Positions 28,133-36,657 of a DNA stretch of 64,000 nt are shown here, one piece after another (within the stretch, counting starts at the first letter, position 1; the number at the start of each line of letters is the position of its first letter). The notes below the pieces were generated by a model. The model was not told the origin of the DNA, did no database searches, and worked only from the letters and a program-made list of their open reading frames with translations. This DNA is from Euryarchaeota archaeon UBA23. Its GTDB lineage: Archaea > Thermoplasmatota > Poseidoniia > Poseidoniales > Thalassarchaeaceae. The stretch lies in NCBI GenBank assembly GCA_002498725.1, contig DAIJ01000008.1:1-64000 (forward strand), given 5' to 3'. The position numbers and the translations under genes were made by a program.

Positions 28133-31000
28133 TTAAATAAATGCAATTCCAGGTTCTAATGGGAATGCTACTCTGGCCTTTCCACCAATGTCATCACCAT
28201 CTCCTACAGAGTACGATACTACGGAATCTACATCAAGAACTGAGGCTATGAAATGTGATGCTGAGTTAATTACTTCATTCTCATCAAAACCACTAATCAA
28301 CAACTGTTTCTCTCCTGGGTTCCAAGTATGAATTCTCCCTCTCTTTTTCTTAGATCCCGTTGTCATGGTCATCCAGGTTTGGAAAATTTCTCCCCGTAAT
28401 TTCTCATTTTCAAATAATTCTAACGATTTTAGGTATTCTTGTCCTTGCTGCTTAAAGTCAAAACCTTCAGATTCTAACCGAACGGCCTCGCGGGCTAATT
28501 TGATTTTCCAAGATGGTGATGTTTGTATCACGAGTTTAGATATTGATCCCTCTGAATGACGCTCGGCTAGACTTCGAAGATTTCTTGCTGATTCGATTAC
28601 TTCTCTAAGATAAGCTTCTAGAGACAAAACTTCGAGATCATTGTCATCTTCTAATTCAAATTCCATTTCATGAGTAGCCAACATAGTTTCTGATGATTTG
28701 CTGCCGATCCCCAATAAAGACCAAAATTCCTCAGCAATGTGGGGCGTAGCTGGTGCTAACATAGGAGCCCATCCTGTCAGAAACCTCCTTGCAGTGGCTC
28801 TGTCAGAGCCTCCACGCCGAAGATACCACTGCCAGTCTGAAAGCATTTGAAAGTGGCTAACCATGACGCCTTCTCGGAGGCTTACTGAATCCATAGAATC
28901 CCTCCAATGTCTTTGATTTAATCGCAATCGTGCAAGTAACCATGAATCTAGAGGCCCTGGAGAATCTGCAAGTTTAATTCCATAGTCGAATGCATCAATA
29001 ATTGAACATAATTGCTTATGATTAGAAATAACTGCATTGTCTGACCAATCCATTCCTGCCTCTGGATTAGCACCGAATAAAATGAACAATCTAACGGTAT
29101 CCGCTCCATATCGATCGACCATTTCTCCAGGACTTACGGTATTACCCAAACTCTTGCTCATCTTTGCTGAACGTGAACCAAGATCAGCTTGACAATTAGG
29201 ACAAGTTCCTCCAAAGTTATCAACATGATACTCTGTATTACATTCAGAACAGAATGGGGCTGGAGCATTAAGCATACCTTGACAGACCAAACGGCCAAAT
29301 GGCTCTCCAATCTCATTCATTCCAAGATCTCGAGTGGCTTTTGTGAAAAAACGAGCATAAAGAAGATGCATTACTGCATGTTCAATGCCTCCGATATACA
29401 AATCTACACCGCCCTTAAGCCAATAATCAACTTTATTTCTATTGAATGGCTCTTCTTTATTTGTTGAATCTGCAAACCTCATGAAGTACCATGAGGAGTC
29501 ATAGAATGTATCCATAGTGTCAGTTTCGCGGTGGGCTGGACCATTACATTGAGGGCAATTTGTTGAGAGGAAATCATCATGACCAGCAAGTGGATTACCA
29601 CTTTCATCCCAACTAAAAGTAACATCAAGTGGTAATTCTACTGGGAGGTCATCGTAAGGAACGGGAACTACTCCGCATGATTCACAATGAAGCATAGGAA
29701 TTGGAGTTCCCCAGAAGCGCTGACGACTCAAAAGCCAATCTTTTAGTCTATATTGTACCGTTCCTTTACCCTTTTTATCAGATTCAAGTGCTGCTATGAC
29801 CGCAGCCTTAGCCTCATTTCCAAATAATCCGTCAAATTTTGAGTTAGCGGAATTAACCATCCATCCTAAGCCATCAAAAACGGGGTTCTCTTCATTTGCA
29901 ATACCGCCTTCTTCTCTGGATAGTACTTGCTTTATCTCCAATCCATACTTCTTGGCAAAATCATAATCTCTTTGATCATGACCGGGAACTCCCATAACTG
30001 CCCCAGTTCCATAAGAGGCCACAACAAAGTTACCTACCCATATTGGAATTTCTAAGCCTGTTAATGGATTAATTACTGATCTACCAAGAGGGGTTCCCTT
30101 TTTTTCCTTCAATAAATTGATCCTCTCAAACTCAGACATTCGAGAACATTCATCTCTTAAATCACGCCAACCTTTTTCATATTCTGTTCCCGAAACCAAT
30201 TCTTCACAAAGAGGATGTTCCGGAGATAATGTAACAAAGGTAACTCCAAAAATTGTATCGGGTCTTGTTGTGAAAGCGCCTATTACTAAATCAGAATTAG
30301 AAACTTGAAAATCGATGTGTGCACCATTAGAGCGGCCTATCCAATTGCGTTGCATCGATTTAACATTCTCTGGAAAATCAATGTGGTCTAATTCATCAAG
30401 TAATTCATCTGCATACTTAGTCATACAAAGAAACCACTGTGCCATGTCTTTCTGTATAACTTCAAGACCACATCGCCAGCAACGATTATTCTTTACTTGT
30501 TCGTTTGCTAGAACTGTATCACAATCATCACACCAATTAACTGGTGCAAAACGACGTTCTACCAATCCTGCCTCTCTAAATTTTAGAAACATCTCTTGGT
30601 TCCAATGATAATATTCAGGCGTAGATGTCGCAAACATTCTTCTCCAATCGTATGAATATCCCATTCTTTCTTGATCTGTACGTATCATTGCAATATTGCG
30701 TTCAGTAACCGTATGAGGGTGCCCTCCCTCCTTCTTAGCAGCATTTTCAGCTGGCATACCAAAGGAGTCATACCCCATTGGATACAGTACATTCTTGCCC
30801 ATCAGTCTTTGGAACCTTGCCATAGCATCTCCGATTGAATAATTACGAACGTGTCCCATATGCATATATCCTGAAGGATAAGGAAACATTTCTAGACAGT
30901 AGAATTTTTCTCGCGACTCATCTATATCGGTATGATTGACTTTTTCCGCGTTCCAACGAGCCTGCCAATGAGTCTCTATTTTTTGCGAATCGTAAACCAT
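28133..31000 (-). CDS. leuS: Leucyl-tRNA synthetase, bacterial type
   Basis: 955 residues; ATG at 31,000 chosen because GGGGTGA lies 5 bases before it. Class I synthetase with the HMGH signature (PYPSGYMHMGHVRNYSIGD, about residue 46) and KMSKSLGN (about 613). The flow of conserved blocks (YDSFGMPAENAA, YDWRRMFATSTPEYY, PVNWCDDCDTVLANEQV, MQRNWIGRS, FTTRPDTIFGVTFV, GMPGHDQRD-like GVPGHDQRDYDF) is that of bacterial LeuRS, not the longer archaeal/eukaryotic form. The editing domain TTRPDT and VPGHDQRD residues are present. Extra zinc-ribbon cysteines occur at CDDC...CWRC, CESC...CPQC and CSEC...CPNC. The C-terminal appended region is longer than in E. coli (860 residues). Probably acquired from bacteria. 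Confidence 0.93.
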   Translation of the reverse strand: MVYDSQKIETHWQARWNAEKVNHTDIDESREKFYCLEMFPYPSGYMHMGHVRNYSIGDAMARFQRLMGKNVLYPMGYDSFGMPAENAAKKEGGHPHTVTERNIAMIRTDQERMGYSYDWRRMFATSTPEYYHWNQEMFLKFREAGLVERRFAPVNWCDDCDTVLANEQVKNNRCWRCGLEVIQKDMAQWFLCMTKYADELLDELDHIDFPENVKSMQRNWIGRSNGAHIDFQVSNSDLVIGAFTTRPDTIFGVTFVTLSPEHPLCEELVSGTEYEKGWRDLRDECSRMSEFERINLLKEKKGTPLGRSVINPLTGLEIPIWVGNFVVASYGTGAVMGVPGHDQRDYDFAKKYGLEIKQVLSREEGGIANEENPVFDGLGWMVNSANSKFDGLFGNEAKAAVIAALESDKKGKGTVQYRLKDWLLSRQRFWGTPIPMLHCESCGVVPVPYDDLPVELPLDVTFSWDESGNPLAGHDDFLSTNCPQCNGPAHRETDTMDTFYDSSWYFMRFADSTNKEEPFNRNKVDYWLKGGVDLYIGGIEHAVMHLLYARFFTKATRDLGMNEIGEPFGRLVCQGMLNAPAPFCSECNTEYHVDNFGGTCPNCQADLGSRSAKMSKSLGNTVSPGEMVDRYGADTVRLFILFGANPEAGMDWSDNAVISNHKQLCSIIDAFDYGIKLADSPGPLDSWLLARLRLNQRHWRDSMDSVSLREGVMVSHFQMLSDWQWYLRRGGSDRATARRFLTGWAPMLAPATPHIAEEFWSLLGIGSKSSETMLATHEMEFELEDDNDLEVLSLEAYLREVIESARNLRSLAERHSEGSISKLVIQTSPSWKIKLAREAVRLESEGFDFKQQGQEYLKSLELFENEKLRGEIFQTWMTMTTGSKKKRGRIHTWNPGEKQLLISGFDENEVINSASHFIASVLDVDSVVSYSVGDGDDIGGKARVAFPLEPGIAFI

Positions 31001-31009
31001 ATTCTTCAC

Positions 31010-31169
31010 CCCAATACGAAAATGGGAGCCCTCTCAGGCTCCCTGACTAAGCAGTAGACCAAGCAAGAGGCCCACCATACGGGAATGTGAAGCAGGCATT
31101 CGTGCCATGACCTCCGACTTGGGGACTACAATTTGAAGGCTGCTCTGTGATATTTGTTCCACCACACCT
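31010..31169. promoter_or_regulatory. Divergent leuS / metallo-hydrolase intergenic region with stems
   Basis: 160 bases. A perfect 7-bp hairpin, GGGAGCC/GGCTCCC at 31,024-31,043, lies about 24 bases before the leuS start on the minus strand. Further in, nested short helices can be drawn: AGCAG 31,050-54 with CTGCT 31,140-44; CCAAG 31,059-63 with CTTGG 31,118-22; GAGG 31,067-70 with CCTC 31,111-14; and a GGCA-TTCG-TGCC hairpin at 31,095-31,106. All pairs are Watson-Crick, so the strand is not decided. Could be a leader of either gene or chance; no T-box consensus is present. Confidence 0.3.
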
Positions 31170-31898
31170 ATGGGCAACATCATGGCCGTAACAAATATGC
31201 TTGAAGATGGCGAGTTCGATGTCCAAGTCTGGGATGATGGTATTGAAGTGTGGATAACACAAATGGGATCTTTGATGAATATGAATACTGCATTCGTTGA
31301 CAGGGAAAATGGAATAGTTGCAATAATCGACCCTTTCGATGGCAAAAGATGGACTCAGGCATTAGAAAAAGAAGGATTAGTCCCTACTCATCTTCTTTAC
31401 ACGCACACTCACAGAGATCATGCAGCAGGATATCCTGGTATGATGAAAAGATTCCCAGACCTAGAGGTCTGGGGGCATGAAGAGGCAAGGGTTCCCAATC
31501 TACTTGCTCATGTTGTATTTCGAAAAATAGACTTTACAGATACATGGGATTGTAAACCTGATGAGTCAGTTGAATGGTCAGCAGGCAATATTAAACTTAC
31601 AGTTACGCATTCGCCGGGACATGCACCAGGGCATGTGACATTTCATGGACATGGTGTATATCATGCAGGAGACTTACTTTTTGTTAAAAGTGCAGGAAGA
31701 GTAGATTTACCCGGAGGAGATCCTCCGGCCCAACAAAGGAGCCTAATTAATGCAAAAAAAATACTCAGTGAACTACCTCCTGATTGGAGACTAATTCCTG
31801 GTCATAGATATGACCCGTACAATAATGAAATACCGGATTGGATTAGCCTTGGAGAAGTTCTTGTGTACAATTATTTCTTAGCTCATATTACTGAATAA
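31170..31898 (+). CDS. Metallo-beta-lactamase-fold hydrolase, glyoxalase II-like
   Basis: 242 residues. Metal site motif THTHRDHAAG (about residue 77), the later histidine in SPGHAPGHV, the bridging Asp in YHAGDLLF and the final His in IPGHRYD define the metallo-beta-lactamase fold; the set resembles hydroxyacylglutathione hydrolases and related thioesterases. The start is uncertain: ATGs at 31,170, 31,182 and 31,197 are all in frame. Divergent from leuS and convergent with aceE (three bases between stops). Substrate unknown; a role in thioester or methylglyoxal detoxification is a family-based guess. Confidence 0.75.
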   Translation: MGNIMAVTNMLEDGEFDVQVWDDGIEVWITQMGSLMNMNTAFVDRENGIVAIIDPFDGKRWTQALEKEGLVPTHLLYTHTHRDHAAGYPGMMKRFPDLEVWGHEEARVPNLLAHVVFRKIDFTDTWDCKPDESVEWSAGNIKLTVTHSPGHAPGHVTFHGHGVYHAGDLLFVKSAGRVDLPGGDPPAQQRSLINAKKILSELPPDWRLIPGHRYDPYNNEIPDWISLGEVLVYNYFLAHITE

Positions 31899-31901
31899 TA
31901 A

Positions 31902-34556
31902 TTACATTGTCTTATCATAACGATCGAAGATTATTCCTAATTCTTTTGTTGCTTTTACTGTTGTCCCATCTGGCATTTTTCCATCTTGTTCTAGAGCCGA
32001 AAGAGCAGCCACAACTATACTTGCTGTATCTATCTCAAAGAATCTTCTTAGAGCATCTCTTGTATCCGATCTTCCGAATCCGTCAGTACCAAGTACAACA
32101 TAACGACCGCCCACCCAACGTTGAATCATTTCCGGAATTGCAGCAATATAATCACTAGCAGCAATAGTAGTTGTTTCATCTCCAAAGCAATGACTTACGT
32201 AAGCAATTTTAGGATCCTGTGGATTAAGGCGAGTAGCCCTCTCTGCTTCTAAACCAGCACGACGTAGTTCCCCGTAGGATGGTACAGACCAAATCTCTGC
32301 GCGTATACCACGATTTTCCAGTTCTTCAGCGGCTTCTAAAACATGAGAAAGTATCGGGCCTGATCCTAGTAATCTTATCATTGGCTCTTTTCCAGACTTT
32401 GCTTTTTTCAATAAGTAAGCGCCCTGTATTAATCCCTCTTCACAGCCTTCTGGTTTTGGAGGTTGTTGCTCATTTTGATTGTAAAGCATAACATAGTGAA
32501 AAACGTCTTTATTTTGATTCCACATCTCATCAATTCCATGCTTGATAATAGTCGCTAATTCATATGCATATGAAGGGTCCCAAGCACGACAGTAAGGTAC
32601 TGTGCTAGCATGTAATAATGAATGGCCATCCTGATGCTGTAATCCTTCACCATTCAATGTGGTTCGGCCTGCAGTTGCGCCCATCAAAAAGCCACGAGCA
32701 CGCGCATCAGAAGCCTGCCATATCTGATCATTTACTCTTTGGAAACCAAACATAGAATAGAAAATATAGAATGGCAATGTTGGAGTTCCTGAATGAGAAT
32801 ATGAAGTTGCACTCGCAATCCAAGAAGCAATTGAATTAGCCTCTGAAATTCCCTCTTGGAGAACCTGTCCGGATTTTGATTCCTTATATTTCATAAGCAT
32901 TTTATGATCTACTGGCTTGTAAAGTTGACCAAAAGAAGAATAAATACCAAACTCGGAAAATAGTGGGTCCATACCAAAAGTTCGTCCTTCATCAGGAATT
33001 ATTGGTACAATTCTATCTCCTATTTCTGACTTCATCAAACCCCTAAGTAGGCGAACAAATGCCATCGTAGTAGATACTTGCTGACCCTCAGGAGTTCCCG
33101 CATCAAATGATGCATATGTTTCTAACTTGGGGAGTTTATTGGTTATTTTTGGAGAACGTCTCTCTGGAAGATAACCACCCAATGAAATTCGTCTGGAGTG
33201 TAAATATTGCAATGCCTCTGAGTCTTCATCTAAATTATAGAAAGGATCTTCTTCAAGTTTAGAGTCGTCTACGGGTATCTCAAGTCTATCTCTATAAGAA
33301 ATTAAATCTTCTAAACTCATTTTCTTCTTCTGATGAGTCGTGTTTCTCGCCTCAAATGTGTCAATACCCCAACCTTTCACTGTGTGAGCTAGAATCGCTA
33401 CTGGTTTATCCGAATGTTTAGCAGCATTGTATGCTGCCCACACCTTAATTGGATCATGCCCACCACGGCGTAATTTAGAGAGTTCTTCGTCTGTAATTCC
33501 AGCAGACATTGCTTCTAGTGATGAATGTCCTGAGAAAAGTTCCTCTCTGAAATCTGATACACTTAGAGTACTCATTCTCTGAAAATCTCCATCTGTTATT
33601 GCTTCTAGACGATTGAGTAATGCACCATCATAATCACTAGCAAATAATCTATCCCAATTTGAATCCCATAGCACCTTGAATACATCCCATCCGGCTCCCC
33701 TGTAGAGGCCTTCAAGTTCTTGGATTATCTTTGAGTTACCTCTTACTGGACCATCCAGTCTTTGTAGATTGCAATTTACTATAGTAATTAGATTATCTAA
33801 TTTCTCTCGACCGGCTACTGCGATTGCAGCAATAGCCTCTGGTTCATCCATTTCTCCATCACCCAGAAATGCAAATATCGTTGATTCGGAGGTATCAACT
33901 AATCCCCTATTATGAATATATTTCCAAAAACGAGCATGCATTACAGCAGATAGTGGCCCAAGTCCCATTGAAACTGTTGGATACTCCCAAAATTCTGGCA
34001 TCAATCGAGGATGTGGATATGAAGAAAGTCCATCGCTGAAAGCCTCTTGGCGAAAATTAGTTAATTGTTCTCTATTAAGGCGCCCTTCCAGAAATGCTCT
34101 AGCATAGATCCCCGGACTGCCATGTCCCTGTATGTACAAAGCATCGCCTATCCCATTGCTATCTTTTCCTCTAAATATATGATTAAAACCTACTTCATAT
34201 AGTGTTGAAGATGAGGCATAAGTAGAGATGTGCCCTCCAATCCCATCTATTCTTCTATTTGCATCCGAGACCATTAAAGCAGAATTCCAAAGGATTGAGT
34301 TCTGAATCTCCTTCTCAAGTTTAACATCCCCTGGATAAGGTTCCTGATGATCCCATGATATTGAGTTCACATATGGAGTTCTAGATAAAGAAGAAATCTG
34401 AATATTAAGGTCATTAGATTCCGAAAGAAGCTCGTGTAATAGCAATCGAGCTCGTTCTATACCCTGAGAGTCTACGACGTCGCGTAATGCTTCAATCCAC
34501 TCATCAGTTTCCTCTGGATCTATATCCGGAAGTCGTTGTCGGTGGTTAACGGACAT
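31902..34556 (-). CDS. aceE: Pyruvate dehydrogenase E1 component, homodimeric (AceE type)
   Basis: 884 residues from the ATG at 34,556 (E. coli AceE has 887 and begins alike); the frame is open 63 bases upstream without similarity. Thiamine-diphosphate enzyme that decarboxylates pyruvate and acetylates the lipoyl domain of E2. Visible landmarks: DGIGGHISTYASSSTLYEVGFNHIFRG, GHGSPGIYARAF, the TPP-binding GDGEMDEPEAI to NLQRLDGPV segment (about residues 229-262), AHTVKGWG, and the C-terminal GTDGFGRSD. Homodimeric E1 is typical of proteobacteria and actinobacteria, unusual in archaea, which use ferredoxin oxidoreductases or alpha2beta2 E1. No E2 or E3 gene is in the window. An inverted repeat covers its ribosome-binding site. 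Confidence 0.94.
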   Translation of the reverse strand: MSVNHRQRLPDIDPEETDEWIEALRDVVDSQGIERARLLLHELLSESNDLNIQISSLSRTPYVNSISWDHQEPYPGDVKLEKEIQNSILWNSALMVSDANRRIDGIGGHISTYASSSTLYEVGFNHIFRGKDSNGIGDALYIQGHGSPGIYARAFLEGRLNREQLTNFRQEAFSDGLSSYPHPRLMPEFWEYPTVSMGLGPLSAVMHARFWKYIHNRGLVDTSESTIFAFLGDGEMDEPEAIAAIAVAGREKLDNLITIVNCNLQRLDGPVRGNSKIIQELEGLYRGAGWDVFKVLWDSNWDRLFASDYDGALLNRLEAITDGDFQRMSTLSVSDFREELFSGHSSLEAMSAGITDEELSKLRRGGHDPIKVWAAYNAAKHSDKPVAILAHTVKGWGIDTFEARNTTHQKKKMSLEDLISYRDRLEIPVDDSKLEEDPFYNLDEDSEALQYLHSRRISLGGYLPERRSPKITNKLPKLETYASFDAGTPEGQQVSTTMAFVRLLRGLMKSEIGDRIVPIIPDEGRTFGMDPLFSEFGIYSSFGQLYKPVDHKMLMKYKESKSGQVLQEGISEANSIASWIASATSYSHSGTPTLPFYIFYSMFGFQRVNDQIWQASDARARGFLMGATAGRTTLNGEGLQHQDGHSLLHASTVPYCRAWDPSYAYELATIIKHGIDEMWNQNKDVFHYVMLYNQNEQQPPKPEGCEEGLIQGAYLLKKAKSGKEPMIRLLGSGPILSHVLEAAEELENRGIRAEIWSVPSYGELRRAGLEAERATRLNPQDPKIAYVSHCFGDETTTIAASDYIAAIPEMIQRWVGGRYVVLGTDGFGRSDTRDALRRFFEIDTASIVVAALSALEQDGKMPDGTTVKATKELGIIFDRYDKTM

Positions 34557-34562
34557 GGGAAC

Positions 34563-34581
34563 ACCTGCCCTATGGGCAGGT
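34563..34581 (-). promoter_or_regulatory. Hairpin covering the aceE ribosome-binding site
   Basis: Perfect 8-bp inverted repeat ACCTGCCC-TAT-GGGCAGGT. On the minus strand the downstream arm GGGCAGGT supplies the GGTG-like ribosome-binding site that ends about 6 bases before the ATG at 34,556. If formed in the mRNA, the stem would hide the site, so it may regulate translation of pyruvate dehydrogenase E1; it may also be an operator. Confidence 0.5.
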
Positions 34582-34619
34582 ATCCGAATCGATCGACTGA
34601 TTTCAATGATCGCAATCAA

Positions 34620-35210
34620 TTATTCTAACTTAGGGCTCTTATTAGGGCCTACTTCAATTACATGACATTCATGTTCAGTACGAATACCAGCAACAGTAAT
34701 TGAGGAGTCGCCTTGAATAGATCTACTACCGCTCCATTTTCTTACCGTGCGTTCTACAGTATGTTTACCGGGAATATTGTTAGGATCTACTTTAAGTTCA
34801 ACTTGAGTGTTTTCTAGGGCCCCTAACCAGAGTAATACTGCCTCTATAGCGCGAGTCGCGGCCCCTCTACGCTGTTCTGAAGATCTGATCCAATACCCTA
34901 AATTCCAATCGGCCTCTACGGTTCTTGTTACTGTATCAAATCCAATTAACCCAAGAATTGTGGAATCCCATGGACGTAAGATCACCCAATGATGCATACG
35001 TCCAACACGACCCATACGTTCTGCCTCATCTAGAAATTCCTCAATCTGAGTTACGGTATCTTGCTCAGGGAGTATCCATGGCATCGCCCTACTAACCTCG
35101 GGCCAAGTTTCCTCAAATGCCTCAATTAATGGAAGGCTGTGAGTAGTATTTGCTGGCCTCAACACCATGTTTTCGTCGACTTGGATCGTCGTGGTCGCGC
35201 GACGAATCAT
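34620..35210 (-). CDS. GNAT-family N-acetyltransferase, RimJ/RimL-like
   Basis: 196 residues. The acetyl-CoA-binding region is the segment LGYWIRSSEQRRGAATRAIEAVL (about residues 102-125), where RRGAATRA corresponds to the Q/RxxGxG/A motif A of the GNAT fold. The preceding ILGLIGFDTV and WNLGYW strands resemble RimJ/RimL-type acetyltransferases that modify ribosomal or other protein N-termini. Met15 (35,168) begins at the family's usual N-terminus (MVLRPAN) and may be the real start. It lies 63 bases upstream of aceE on the same strand. Target unknown. Confidence 0.7.
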   Translation of the reverse strand: MIRRATTTIQVDENMVLRPANTTHSLPLIEAFEETWPEVSRAMPWILPEQDTVTQIEEFLDEAERMGRVGRMHHWVILRPWDSTILGLIGFDTVTRTVEADWNLGYWIRSSEQRRGAATRAIEAVLLWLGALENTQVELKVDPNNIPGKHTVERTVRKWSGSRSIQGDSSITVAGIRTEHECHVIEVGPNKSPKLE

Positions 35211-35275
35211 GCATCCCGCTTCTTAGATACACAGATGAGCCCTACGGTTCGAGAACCTAGATGATTGATGTAAAA

Positions 35276-36517
35276 TCAAGGGCGTAACTTTGCTTTCGCT
35301 GACTTAACGTGGGGGTCTTCTGGATATGCCTCTATCGCTTTTTCAATCATCTTATCTACTGCTGATGCCCTGCCTATCCTTTGTAAGAGGGCTCCAACCG
35401 GATACAGAAGTTTTGTTCGTTCTCCCAAATGAGGACCTACCTCATCAATTAGCACGGTTGCTTGAGCATTCTCTTTGCGTTTTGCCGCCTCCATGGCATC
35501 TCTTATTTTCATTACTAAATCTCTATCTTGCCATTCCTCTTGCTGAGGCCATGGCCAAAATCCATTATCATCTGAGTTTTCAATTTCTTCTTCCATAAGA
35601 TGAGGAAGAGTTGGGGGGCGTGGAATTCTGGGTATGGTTGGAGGCTTTTGGGTATTATTTCCATCAAATGCAGCATCCATTGGATCTACTGGACGAGCCG
35701 CCACTGGAGGAGGAGGGGGGGCAGGCATATCTGCTCTCAATAGAGGAGGAGGGGGTTGCAATGATTCGACTTCTTTACTCTGTTCTAGATTTTCTTCTGA
35801 ATTCGGAGGTTCAGATTGCGAATCTTGAACTTGAAGTCTTTCGACTATTTCCGACTTATTTCCTGATGTCGATAAACCTGCTTCTTTTGCCATCTCTATC
35901 AATTCAGCTTTCTTCAAATTCATTAGATTAGCAGGAGGTTCTTCATTAAACACTTCTTCAAATTCAGAAGATAAAGGAGGGTCTAAAGCTTCCTCTTCAG
36001 ATGTGTCATCTACTGAAAATGATTCTATTGGCTCAACTAGAGTTATCTGTTGTTTTGGTATTTCTTCCAATATCTCTTCTTCCTCCTCAGGAATCTCAAA
36101 TTTGGTCACAAATGCGGGGGCATCTGCTGCAGTCAATTCGTATTCCTCATCATCCTCTTCACTCGATTCAGGATGATCAACAGTCATAGCAAATGTAGGA
36201 TTAATGCTCATTTTGATGCCATCAGATTCATCATATTGTTCAACATCAATAGTTACATCTTCCATCTTGAAGGAGCCCCTTGACCAATCAATCACTTCTT
36301 CTTGATCTTCTTCGTCAGAATCTGCCAGAAGTTGATCGAATAAATCATTAGTTTGGGATTCATCTATAGTTGTAACTTGCTGAAAAGAGGCCTTTCCTAA
36401 TTGATACATACATTGAGAGCATTCTGAGGACCCCTCTGGATTATTTGTCCCACATAATGGACATTCAATCATTGACTGCGATTCTTGCTTACGCCAATTT
36501 TTGAACTTATCAAACAC
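35276..36517 (-). CDS. Zinc-ribbon, SAP-domain and proline-rich acidic protein, unknown function
   Basis: 413 residues from a GTG at 36,517 preceded by GGGTGG; the frame extends to 36,574. Order of parts: a basic N-terminus (FDKFKNWRKQ), a zinc ribbon with CPLC...CSQC at about 18-35, a long acidic region, a SAP-like helix-turn-helix LMNLKKAELIEMAKEAGL...NKSEIVERL near residue 200, which in other proteins binds AT-rich DNA or scaffold sites, then poly-Pro tracts (PPPPLL, PAPPPPP), and a helical C-terminal domain of about 100 residues with TPR-like spacing (IEKAIEAYPEDPHVKSAKAKL). This is a multi-domain adaptor layout more like eukaryotic scaffolds. Not a family I recognise. Confidence 0.65.
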   Translation of the reverse strand: MFDKFKNWRKQESQSMIECPLCGTNNPEGSSECSQCMYQLGKASFQQVTTIDESQTNDLFDQLLADSDEEDQEEVIDWSRGSFKMEDVTIDVEQYDESDGIKMSINPTFAMTVDHPESSEEDDEEYELTAADAPAFVTKFEIPEEEEEILEEIPKQQITLVEPIESFSVDDTSEEEALDPPLSSEFEEVFNEEPPANLMNLKKAELIEMAKEAGLSTSGNKSEIVERLQVQDSQSEPPNSEENLEQSKEVESLQPPPPLLRADMPAPPPPPVAARPVDPMDAAFDGNNTQKPPTIPRIPRPPTLPHLMEEEIENSDDNGFWPWPQQEEWQDRDLVMKIRDAMEAAKRKENAQATVLIDEVGPHLGERTKLLYPVGALLQRIGRASAVDKMIEKAIEAYPEDPHVKSAKAKLRP

Positions 36518-36607
36518 CGTGCTACCACCCACAAAGACGAGGTGCTTCGGCCGCGTTCCGCGTATAACCCTCACCCTAATTTGTAAGCAAAGTGCTCATG
36601 GAGCAAC

Positions 36608-36640
36608 GTCATGTGTATTTGCAAAGCGTGATGTGTAATT
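36608..36640. repeat. Imperfect 13-bp direct repeat before the helicase gene
   Basis: GTCATGTGTATTT at 36,608-36,620 and GTGATGTGTAATT at 36,628-36,640 match at 11 of 13 positions and start 20 bases apart, about two turns of the helix. They lie in the divergent region between the SAP protein and the helicase, 18 bases before the helicase start. Could be a regulator site; weak evidence. Confidence 0.3.
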
Positions 36641-36657
36641 GATTACGGGCAGAAGAC

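Noticed and set aside
31010..31060. T-box leader for leuS
   Set aside because: The hairpin before leuS is not followed by the T-box consensus AGGGTGGNACCGCG, and T-boxes are bacterial.
31047..31262. Small protein gene antisense to the metallo-hydrolase start (71 codons)
   Set aside because: It overlaps the conserved hydrolase N-terminus, has no ribosome-binding site and no recognisable similarity.
35236..35254. GGTTC-GA-GAACC dyad between the SAP protein and acetyltransferase genes
   Set aside because: The arms are only five bases with a two-base centre; too weak to support a site.
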